From NCBI GenBank assembly GCA_030550075.1, contig JAUQQB010000169.1:1-6365 (forward strand): a DNA stretch of 6,365 bases, read 5' to 3'. Below are positions 1-5,253 of this stretch, one piece after another (position 1 is the first letter of the stretch; every line of letters begins with the position of its first letter). Below the pieces are notes generated by a model, which saw only the letters and a list, made by a program, of their open reading frames with translations, was not told the DNA's origin and made no database searches. A program made the position numbers and the translations under genes. The DNA is from Chloroflexota bacterium (GTDB taxonomy: Bacteria > Chloroflexota > Anaerolineae > Thermoflexales > Thermoflexaceae).

Positions 1-704
1 TCGGACCATGGGTGGCGATCCTGATTATGATCTGTGTGCTTTCCATTCAGGCTCTGATCTTCCAGGATGGCGGTCTAATTGCCCTGGGGTCGAATATTTT
101 CAATATGGGGATCCTGGGGGCCCTGGTCGCCTATGCGGCGGATCAGACGCTTCGTGGCATATTCGGAGACCGGCGATGGGTGCGCCCGGCAGCGGCTTTC
201 CTGGCGGGCTGGACCGCGGTTGTGATGGGGGCATTGGCCACCGGATTGGAGCTGGCCCTCTCCGGCCTGGTCCCTGCGAATATCGTGCTGCCCGCCATGG
301 GAGGGATCCATGCCCTGATCGGCATTGTGGAAGGATTGATTACCATGGGTGCCGTGGCGTTCCTGAGCACGGTCCGCCGGGAGCTGATGGCTGAGCGACC
401 GGTCGCCGGACAGGTCCCTCTGTGGATGGCAGGACTGGCTCTAACGCTGATCCTGACACTCATGGCTCCGATCGCCTCTTCAGATCCGGATGGACTGGAG
501 CGAGTGGCGGAGGATCTCGGCTTCATTCAGGCTGCCCGTCCATCGGTGTTTTCGTTGCTTCCCGATTATGTGATCCCGGGCCTACCCAACGAGAGCCTGG
601 CTACAATCTTGGCTGGGATTTTGGGAACCCTCCTGGCCTTTGGATTGGTGATGGTCCTGTTCCTGGGCCGGCGTTCTCGCCAGGGTCAAAGGGCTTCAAA
701 TTAG
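1..704 (+). CDS. cbiM: CbiM/NikM-type S-component of a Ni/Co ECF transporter, fused to a PDGLE (CbiN/NikN-like) domain; 5' end outside the window
   Basis: This is the membrane substrate-binding protein of an energy-coupling-factor importer for Ni2+ or Co2+. The reading frame is open to the left edge (first full codon at 3, reading GPWVAILIM), so the gene starts upstream. The GTG at 12 lies inside a conserved helix and is not the start. Of 233 visible residues, the stretch DGGLIALGSNIFNMG (about 22-36) and H103-ALIGIVEGLIT are typical of CbiM. Hydrophobic segments alternate through about residue 158. A PDGLE motif at 162-166 opens the C-terminal CbiN/NikN-like domain, which ends in one hydrophobic segment (about 197-220) and a basic tail. 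The Met-His N-terminus that binds metal in this family lies outside the window. Ni versus Co cannot be decided. cbiQ and cbiO homologues follow on the same strand, which supports the assignment. Confidence in the family is high. Confidence 0.9.
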   Translation, partial: GPWVAILIMICVLSIQALIFQDGGLIALGSNIFNMGILGALVAYAADQTLRGIFGDRRWVRPAAAFLAGWTAVVMGALATGLELALSGLVPANIVLPAMGGIHALIGIVEGLITMGAVAFLSTVRRELMAERPVAGQVPLWMAGLALTLILTLMAPIASSDPDGLERVAEDLGFIQAARPSVFSLLPDYVIPGLPNESLATILAGILGTLLAFGLVMVLFLGRRSRQGQRASN

Positions 705-744
705 AAGTTGCGCGGTCGGGGCCACTCCCAGCTCAAAAATAAAC

Positions 745-791
745 TTTATCCCCTTCCCTGCGGCCTTTCGGCCGTGGGGAAGGGAGATAAA
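745..791 (+). repeat. Strong stem-loop 3' of cbiM, intergenic hairpin repeat copy A
   Basis: The arms at 745-765 and 770-791 pair around a TTTC loop. The core is GGCC/GGCC extended outward by CCCTTCCC/GGGGAAGGG and TTTAT/ATAAA. Two adjacent imperfect positions (759-776 and 760-775) are G-U pairs in + strand RNA, and A785 is bulged. It lies 40 nt after the cbiM stop and could terminate or attenuate + strand transcription. However, G-rich sequence follows rather than a T-run, so it is not a canonical intrinsic terminator. It resembles the other CCC(T)TCCC...GGGAGGG hairpins in this window. Confidence 0.6.
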
Positions 792-875
792 GGGGGAGGG
801 GCCCTCAACTCCTCCTGGGCGAAGGCCAGCTGTGTAAGCCCTAAACAGGACACCTGATTATGGGGAAAAGGATAG

Positions 876-923
876 CCCTTTCCTCCTCCTCCGAAGCCCC
901 CAGGCGTAGGGGGGGAGAAAGGG
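876..923 (+). repeat. Intergenic hairpin repeat copy B
   Basis: CCCTTTC (876-882) pairs with GAAAGGG (917-923), and the inner TCC/GGA tracts extend the stem past a bulged C. The internal GGCGTAGGG resembles the same position of the copy at 5911-5947. The tail after it matches the tail of the copy at 745-791. No T-run follows. It is probably a dispersed intergenic element rather than a dedicated regulator of cbiQ. Confidence 0.5.
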
Positions 924-1005
924 GGAGGAGCAACTCCCTCTCTATGCCGAGCGCCATTGCTCGAATCCCAAAACCAGGTTGAAACGAGTAATAGTACTAA
1001 ACGGG

Positions 1006-1815
1006 ATGAGTGTAACACATTTTCATTTCCATGATCCTTATCAGCCTCTGGATAGTCCAATTCATCGCCTGGATCCCCGGGTGAAGCTGATCCTGGCCCT
1101 GGGATTCATTCTGACTGCCACACTTCTGCCGGCGGGGGCATGGCTATCTTATGCGCTGCTGGGCGCGGCAGGGTGGACGGCAGCATCCCTCTCCGGTCTG
1201 GGGATCCGAAGGGTCCTGCGTCGTTCCATGCTGGCTTTGCCTTTTGTCCTGGCTGTCCTCCCCGTGGTGTTCACCGCCCCCGGACCGTCCTGGCTTACGT
1301 TCCCTTTGGGCTCCTGGCAGATATCGGTGCGCGCAGAGGGGGTGATCCGGTTTTTGAGCGTCCTTCTCAAATCGTGGCTTTCCCTGCAGATCGCCGTGAT
1401 CATGGTCGGGACCACGGCGTTCCCGGATCTTCTGGCAGCCATGCGGGCAATAGGGATCCCTCGTTTCCTAGTGATGACCTTCGGGCTGATGTGGCGTTAC
1501 CTGTTCGTTCTCGTGGATGAAGCGATCCGGATGTTACGGGCCCGGGAAGCCCGGAGTGTGGCTCCAGAGGCCTCAGGCCGTCGTGTGGGAGGGACTCTGA
1601 CCTGGCGGGCCCAGGTGACCGGTCAGATGGTGGGGACGCTGTTCCTTCGCACCCTGGAGCGCGGGGAGCGAATTTATATGGCGATGGTGGCGCGAGGATA
1701 TGATGGGGAAGTGCGAATGCTTTTTATGCCATCTTTATCTCGGCATGACCTTGTGCCCCTGGTCGGCGGCCTCCTTTTTCTGTTAGGGGTGCTTCTCCTG
1801 GGGTGGGTTTTCTAA
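1006..1815 (+). CDS. cbiQ: CbiQ/EcfT transmembrane T-component of the metal ECF transporter
   Basis: This protein couples ATP hydrolysis by CbiO to movement of the CbiM substrate-binding subunit in the cytoplasmic membrane. The 269-residue product opens with HFHDPYQPLDSPIHRLDPRVKL, the usual cytosolic lead of CbiQ. Hydrophobic segments follow at about 28-45, 47-63, 73-90, 115-137, 150-170 and 248-269. Two charged coupling-helix motifs expected of EcfT are present: LRAREARS (177-184) and AMVARGYDG (226-234). Their Ala-Arg-X cores are known to contact the ATPases. Length is normal for the family. ATG 1006 is preferred over the in-frame TTG at 979, because the homologous N-terminus begins just before the HFH region and no good ribosome site precedes either start. 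It lies 301 nt after cbiM and 106 nt before cbiO. Confidence 0.92.
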   Translation: MSVTHFHFHDPYQPLDSPIHRLDPRVKLILALGFILTATLLPAGAWLSYALLGAAGWTAASLSGLGIRRVLRRSMLALPFVLAVLPVVFTAPGPSWLTFPLGSWQISVRAEGVIRFLSVLLKSWLSLQIAVIMVGTTAFPDLLAAMRAIGIPRFLVMTFGLMWRYLFVLVDEAIRMLRAREARSVAPEASGRRVGGTLTWRAQVTGQMVGTLFLRTLERGERIYMAMVARGYDGEVRMLFMPSLSRHDLVPLVGGLLFLLGVLLLGWVF

Positions 1816-1884
1816 CTCAACTTGCTGTCTGGAATTTGAATAAACTTGTCCATCTCCTGATCCAGGGAATTTGAAAGTGGGCGA

Positions 1885-1901
1885 GGCCGCTTTTGGCGGC
1901 C
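1885..1901 (+). promoter_or_regulatory. Small hairpin just upstream of the cbiO ribosome binding site
   Basis: GGCCGC (1885-1890) and GCGGCC (1896-1901) form a perfect 6-bp all-GC stem with a TTTTG loop. It ends four bases before the Shine-Dalgarno of cbiO, so it could influence initiation or mRNA stability. It is short and no alternative pairing partner was found, so a regulatory role is only a possibility. Confidence 0.35.
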
Positions 1902-1905
1902 CTCC

Positions 1906-1913
1906 AAAGAGGA
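1906..1913 (+). promoter_or_regulatory. Ribosome binding site fixing the cbiO start
   Basis: AAAGAGGA lies 8 nt before ATG 1922. It supports that start over the in-frame TTG at 1871, which has no such site and would prepend 17 residues with no similarity to CbiO. Confidence 0.65.
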
Positions 1914-1921
1914 TTGATTCG

Positions 1922-2635
1922 ATGTTTCCACTAATTGAAGCAGAGAGACTGATCTACATCTATCCGGATGGCCACCCGGCGTTACAGGGAGTCTCCCTGC
2001 GGATCGGTCGAGGGGAGAAGATTGCCCTGGTGGGGCCCAATGGGGCAGGGAAATCCACTCTGTTGCTCGTGCTGGGCGGTTTGCTTCGCCCTACAGCGGG
2101 GGTTTTGCGAGTTGAGGGCCGAGAAGTGGGCGATGGAGATCTCCGGCACCTTCGGGCGAAGGCCGGGCTGGTCTTCCAGGATCCGGATGATCAGTTGTTC
2201 TCACCCACGGTGTTCGATGATGTGGCTTTCGGCCCGATCTATCAGGGGTTGCCGGAGCGGGAAGTGCGGGAGCGGGTGTATCAGGCGCTGGAAGCGGTCG
2301 GAATGGCCTGGGCGGCTTCCCGGATCTCCCATCATTTAAGCGTGGGGGAGAAAAAGCGGGTAGCGATCGCGACGGTGCTGGCGCTCCGCCCTGAGCTCAT
2401 GTTGCTCGATGAGCCCACGGCCGGCCTCGATCCGCGGGGCCGTCGAGAGCTGATCCAGCTGTTGCAGGAGCTTCCTCAGGCCATGCTGGTGGCCACCCAC
2501 GATATGCGCTTGGTCGCTGAACTGTTCCCTCGCGTGATCCTCATGGATCAGGGGCGGATCGTGGCGGATGGGCCTGCCCATCAGATCCTGCGCGATGAGG
2601 CGCTCTTGGAGGCGCACGGGCTGGAACCTCCTTAG
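1922..2635 (+). CDS. cbiO: CbiO-type ATP-binding subunit of the Ni/Co ECF transporter
   Basis: This is the cytosolic ABC ATPase that powers the CbiM-CbiQ importer. The 237-residue product has the full set of nucleotide-binding motifs. They are Walker A GPNGAGKST (38-46), Q-loop glutamine Q86 in VFQDPDDQLF, signature LSVGEKKR (139-146), Walker B with D163-E164 in LLDEPTAGLD, and H-loop H193 in VATHDM. QDPDDQLF after the Q-loop and GEKKRVAIATVLA after the signature are typical of the CbiO/EcfA group. The signature has Val where LSGGE/Q has the first Gly. The protein is somewhat short because it lacks the C-terminal extension of longer EcfA proteins. A single ATPase gene is present, so it would work as a homodimer, as in CbiMNQO systems. 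fur follows after 142 nt. Confidence 0.95.
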   Translation: MFPLIEAERLIYIYPDGHPALQGVSLRIGRGEKIALVGPNGAGKSTLLLVLGGLLRPTAGVLRVEGREVGDGDLRHLRAKAGLVFQDPDDQLFSPTVFDDVAFGPIYQGLPEREVRERVYQALEAVGMAWAASRISHHLSVGEKKRVAIATVLALRPELMLLDEPTAGLDPRGRRELIQLLQELPQAMLVATHDMRLVAELFPRVILMDQGRIVADGPAHQILRDEALLEAHGLEPP

Positions 2636-2674
2636 TGCGCCGCAGCGCTTTGTTGAAAAGGCTTTCAGGGCTGG

Positions 2675-2703
2675 GAGGGCCCGCCGAAGGTGGCCCCGCC
2701 CTC
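2675..2703 (+). repeat. Bulged GC-rich stem-loop 3' of cbiO
   Basis: GAGGGC (2675-2680) pairs with GCCCTC (2698-2703). Inside, CCGCC (2681-2685) pairs with GGTGG (2689-2693) around a GAA loop, with one G-U pair and a four-C bulge. It starts 40 nt after the cbiO stop and could act as a 3' stabiliser or weak terminator. No T-run follows. Confidence 0.4.
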
Positions 2704-2716
2704 AAACGCCAAATTT

Positions 2717-2741
2717 CCCCCTCCGCAAAGCGGTGAGGGGG
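2717..2741 (+). repeat. Intergenic hairpin repeat copy C, upstream of fur
   Basis: CCCCCTCCGC (2717-2726), an AAA loop and GCGGTGAGGGGG (2730-2741) form an imperfect stem with two extra bases in the 3' arm. It is of the same CCCTC...GAGGG type as the other gap hairpins in this window. It ends 24 nt before the fur ribosome site, so it is in the 5' leader of fur if transcription runs through from cbiO. Confidence 0.45.
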
Positions 2742-2764
2742 CCAGAGAGCTGGATCTCTTCCTC

Positions 2765-2770
2765 AAAGGA
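2765..2770 (+). promoter_or_regulatory. Ribosome binding site fixing the fur start
   Basis: AAAGGA lies 7 nt before ATG 2778. It selects this start over an upstream in-frame ATG at 2568, which lies inside the cbiO coding region and would add 70 residues unrelated to Fur proteins. Confidence 0.7.
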
Positions 2771-2777
2771 GCGTACC

Positions 2778-3206
2778 ATGCCTCATTGTGTTCACGTTCG
2801 CCGTCTGTTACGGGAGCGTGGCTATCGGGTAACCCCTCAGCGATTGATGGTGCTGGAGATCATCCGCACAGCGGATCGTCATCTGACGGCGGAGGAGATC
2901 CATTCGGCCCTGCAAGAACGTTATCCCGGGGTCGATCTCTCCACCGTCTATCGAACCCTCCGATTGTTCATTCGGCTGGGTCTTGTGGAACAGCGCGAGC
3001 TGGGAGGCGGTCACCGCGTATATGAATGGCAGATGCAGCCGGACCATGGGCATTTCCTGTGTGAGCGATGTGGGCGGCTGGAGCATCTGGAAGGGGCGTT
3101 CCTGGAGCCGCTCCGTCTCACGCTGGAGCGCGCGCGGGGTTATCACGTGCGCCGGGTGGAAGCAACGGTATTGGGATTGTGTTCGGCCTGTCGAAGTGCA
3201 TCATGA
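2778..3206 (+). CDS. Fur-family metal-responsive transcriptional repressor
   Basis: This 142-residue cytosolic DNA-binding protein should sense a metal and repress uptake genes. The N-terminal winged helix includes RVTPQR (17-22), HLTAEEIH (35-42) and the recognition helix region DLSTVYRTL (53-61). The C-terminal dimerisation domain has HGHFLCERCG (90-99, C95/C98) and GLCSAC (133-138, C135/C138), the four cysteines of the structural zinc site. H35, E83, H90 and H92 line up with usual sensor-site ligands. The His expected in the segment before GxCxxC is replaced (R126/V127), and H103 stands where PerR-type proteins have Asp. Fur, Zur, Nur and PerR cannot be told apart safely. Its place after a Ni/Co ECF transporter suggests Ni or Co control. 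No operator matching known Fur or Zur boxes was recognised. It converges with scpA. Confidence 0.9.
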   Translation: MPHCVHVRRLLRERGYRVTPQRLMVLEIIRTADRHLTAEEIHSALQERYPGVDLSTVYRTLRLFIRLGLVEQRELGGGHRVYEWQMQPDHGHFLCERCGRLEHLEGAFLEPLRLTLERARGYHVRRVEATVLGLCSACRSAS

Positions 3207-3273
3207 TGCAGAACAAGTCGCTTGGTCACGGAACACTTCCAGAAGGTCATCATCCTGCTGAACATTGAGCCGC

Positions 3274-4017
3274 CTAACCAGTGTGTGATTCGTGGAGATA
3301 GAGCTCGATGTAAATCTCATCGAATAACTGGTTCTGGCAAGCGATCACCTGACGTTGTTTCAGAAGCTCCAGCAGGCCCAGGAAAAGGGCAATGAGATCA
3401 TAGCGGGTCTCCGCTTCCTGAAGCAAATGGCTTAATGCCACTCGCTGTCCATCTCGCACCGCTTTCAGGATCCGTTCGATCGCCTCGTGGATGGTCAAGC
3501 GATATGGGGTGAGAAAACGATCAACGGAGGGTGCCTCCGGCTGAGCCAATAACGCGCGGCGGGCCAGGCGGAGGAGATCTTCCAGGCGGACACCTTCCAG
3601 ACCGATCCCGGGAGCCTCAGGCCGGGGAGACGGCGCGGTTCGCCCATAAGCCGTGAATCCCTCCCGTTCGGCGAGCCGGCGGGCCAGCGTCCGGAAGAGA
3701 CGATAAGCTTTCAGCTGCTCCACCAGCGCTTCCCCGATATCTTCCTCCTGTTCATCGGGCTCCGGCGGCCGTGGCAGGAGCATGGAGGATTTGATGTAAA
3801 GCAGTTTGGCGGCGATCACCAGATATTCCGCCAGCTGGTCCAGGGTCAGCGCCTGAAGGATCGTCACATATTCCAGATATTGAGCGGTCACCTGAGCCAG
3901 GGAGATCTGGGTGATGTCCAGATCGTTCCGCTCGATCAGATAGAGAAGAAGATCGAGCGGGCCTTCAAAGAGCGGCAACTGGACCGGGGGCAGGGTCGGC
4001 CGAAAAGGAGTGGTCAT
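3274..4017 (-). CDS. scpA: Segregation and condensation protein A (kleisin subunit of SMC-ScpAB)
   Basis: ScpA bridges the head of one SMC subunit and the neck of the other and binds ScpB, forming the bacterial condensin that organises and segregates the chromosome. The 247-residue product carries LFEGPLDLLLYLIE (16-29) and LDI (33-35) of the N-terminal SMC-neck-binding domain. It also has AEYLVIAAKLLYIKSSMLLP (63-82), an acidic linker around 84-95, and a C-terminal winged-helix region (about 170-247) with the FxxLLELxKxxxV pattern. Length is normal. The start is ATG 4017, with AGGAGG at 4022-4027 four bases upstream. A longer frame to 4071 would add 18 residues read from the end of cinA. The ATG overlaps the cinA stop as ATGA, implying translational coupling. 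No scpB follows, since the next gene, fur, converges after 67 nt. Confidence 0.95.
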   Translation of the reverse strand: MTTPFRPTLPPVQLPLFEGPLDLLLYLIERNDLDITQISLAQVTAQYLEYVTILQALTLDQLAEYLVIAAKLLYIKSSMLLPRPPEPDEQEEDIGEALVEQLKAYRLFRTLARRLAEREGFTAYGRTAPSPRPEAPGIGLEGVRLEDLLRLARRALLAQPEAPSVDRFLTPYRLTIHEAIERILKAVRDGQRVALSHLLQEAETRYDLIALFLGLLELLKQRQVIACQNQLFDEIYIELYLHESHTG

Positions 4018-5174
4018 GGAGCCTCCTGGAGCCAGCGCCAGAGCAAGCCCATGGCGGCATTTGCCGCCCATTCCGCCGCATGCGGTAGAGGGCCTCGATG
4101 GCCGCGCTGAAGACTTCGGGAGCCTTCCGGGGCGGCCAGGGCGACGGTGATCTGGAAGTTCTCCGCTCCCTGAAGGACTTCGGCGGTTAACCCTACGGCT
4201 GTTCCCGCTTGGCGACGGATCGCTTCCGCTGCGTGTTCCGGGGCGGCCACCAGTCGGGGTCGCACTTCCCCAATTCGGAAGACCTGACCCTCCGGATCCG
4301 CCGCCGCCAGGCGTCCGCCCAGCAATCCTAAAGTGCCCCGTTCCAGAGTGGCCAGCGTAAGCCCGCGCTCCCGAAGCGCAGCGATCAAAGCTTCCTCCGG
4401 CGTACGGGTCCCTTCGCCGTAAATGGCCCAGCCGAGGCGCTCCCGGATGATCCGAACTGTTGCCTCCGCCCGGGCGGACGCTTCTTCCGGCGCGGCACCC
4501 CGCGCCCGGATCCGGATATCCACCATCCCGGGGTGCGCGTTCAGCCCTATCTGGGGATTCTCGCTCTCCAGCAGATCGCGCAACCGTTCATCGATCACGC
4601 TCTCGCCCATTCCAATTGTGCGAACGACCCGCCAGACCATCGCTTCCGCTGGCGGAAATCGCTTCTCCAGGCAGGGGATCACGGATTCCGTGAGCATTCG
4701 CTCCAGTTCACGGGGGACCCCCGGAAGGGCGAACAGGATGTGGTCCTCTTCCTCGAGCATGAAACCGGGGGCGGTTCCGAGGGGATTGTGGATCACATGG
4801 GAGCCCTGGGGGCGAAACGCCTGGCGGCGGTTGTTCTCCGGCATAGGGACCCCAAAGGCCTGGAAGCGGGCGCGGATCACCTCGAATAGCTCTGGATCGA
4901 AGATCAGCGGGTGCCCTGTGGCCTCTGCGACCGCCTCGCGGGTCACGTCATCCACCGTGGGCCCCAGTCCCCCGCTGATGATGAGGATCTCGCTCCGAGC
5001 CATCGCGGCCCGGATAGCGGCCACCATGCGAGGCAGATCATCCCCAACCACTGTGATCTGAACCAATGGGATGGAAAGCGATTGAAGGGCGCGGGCAATC
5101 CGGGCGGAATTGGTGTCCACAATGTCTCCGCTTAGCAGCTCCGTGCCGGTAGCCAGGACCTCCGCATTGGGCAT
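4014..5174 (-). CDS. cinA: CinA-like protein with intact MoCF-type N-domain and degenerate PncC-type C-domain
   Basis: CinA proteins join an N-terminal MoCF-like (COG1058) domain, linked to ADP-ribose pyrophosphatase activity in some members, to a C-terminal nicotinamide-nucleotide amidase (PncC) domain used in pyridine-nucleotide salvage. The 386-residue product keeps the first domain: GTELLSGDIVDTNS (10-23), GGLGPTVDDVTRE (68-80), NPLGTAPGF (130-138) and LPGVPRE (150-156). The C-domain starts near 263 as PEEALIAALRERGLTLAT, but the catalytic AESCTGG motif reads LERGTLG (277-283), with Arg279 at the serine position. The TGxAGP motif is absent, and the domain has about 120 residues instead of about 160. 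The amidase is therefore probably inactive. ATG 5174 follows GGGGAGGA (5178-5185). The gene sits between gnat (79-nt gap) and scpA (ATGA overlap). Confidence 0.92.
   Translation of the reverse strand: MPNAEVLATGTELLSGDIVDTNSARIARALQSLSIPLVQITVVGDDLPRMVAAIRAAMARSEILIISGGLGPTVDDVTREAVAEATGHPLIFDPELFEVIRARFQAFGVPMPENNRRQAFRPQGSHVIHNPLGTAPGFMLEEEDHILFALPGVPRELERMLTESVIPCLEKRFPPAEAMVWRVVRTIGMGESVIDERLRDLLESENPQIGLNAHPGMVDIRIRARGAAPEEASARAEATVRIIRERLGWAIYGEGTRTPEEALIAALRERGLTLATLERGTLGLLGGRLAAADPEGQVFRIGEVRPRLVAAPEHAAEAIRRQAGTAVGLTAEVLQGAENFQITVALAAPEGSRSLQRGHRGPLPHAAEWAANAAMGLLWRWLQEAP
4022..4027 (-). promoter_or_regulatory. Ribosome binding site of scpA inside the cinA 3' end
   Basis: On the minus strand, AGGAGG precedes ATG 4017 by four bases and is embedded in the last codons of cinA. 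With the ATGA stop-start overlap it allows terminating ribosomes to reinitiate on scpA. Confidence 0.7.
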
Positions 5175-5208
5175 ATGTCCTCCCCTGTCCTGTTAGGATC
5201 ATTCAGTA

Positions 5209-5248
5209 TGCCTGGGGTGACGGGATTTCGCCGCCGTCACCCCAGGCA
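5209..5248 (-). terminator. Perfect 15-bp stem-loop between gnat and cinA; terminator-like or leader structure
   Basis: The arms 5209-5223 and 5234-5248 are perfect reverse complements (core GCCTGGGGTGACGG) around a 10-nt loop. It starts 6 nt after the gnat stop and ends 34 nt before the cinA ATG. Neither strand shows a T-run after the stem, so it is not a standard intrinsic terminator. It may be a factor-assisted terminator for gnat, an mRNA 3' stabiliser, or a leader hairpin of cinA. Whether cinA-scpA has its own promoter here could not be read from sequence. Confidence 0.5.
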
Positions 5249-5253
5249 GATCC

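Larger units (their letters stand above)
705..1005. other. 301-nt gap between cbiM and cbiQ: two GC-rich hairpin repeats, no gene
   Basis: No convincing coding region is seen on either strand. The stretch holds two inverted repeats (745-791 and 876-923). Each is followed by a similar tail that begins AAAGGGGGAGG (790-800 and 918-928), so the two units look like diverged copies of one element. An AT-richer stretch at 981-1005, just before the cbiQ ATG, contains the 8-bp palindrome TAGTACTA (992-999). No cobalamin or NiCo riboswitch and no clear sigma-70 promoter could be recognised. The gap is long for two genes that normally sit in one operon. Confidence 0.55.

Noticed and set aside
979..1005. 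TTG 979 as the cbiQ start
   Set aside because: It adds nine residues with no family similarity and no Shine-Dalgarno. ATG 1006 fits CbiQ N-termini.
705..1005. Cobalamin or NiCo riboswitch between cbiM and cbiQ
   Set aside because: No conserved core of either riboswitch was recognised. The structure present is explained by two repeat hairpins. A control element for cbiM itself would lie upstream of the window.
746..1060. Minus-strand open frame of 104 codons across the cbiM-cbiQ gap
   Set aside because: Its product is Gly/Pro-rich, is read through two hairpin repeats, and runs into the cbiQ coding region antisense. There is no ribosome site and no recognisable domain.
1871..1921. TTG 1871 as the cbiO start
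   Set aside because: The added residues would be read through the GGCCGC hairpin and the real ribosome site of ATG 1922.
3207..3273. Terminator between convergent fur and scpA
   Set aside because: No stem-loop with adequate pairing and no T-run on either strand was found in these 67 bases.
4423..5061. Long plus-strand open frame antisense to cinA
   Set aside because: It is Ser/Arg-rich shadow coding, opposite a clearly conserved CinA N-domain.
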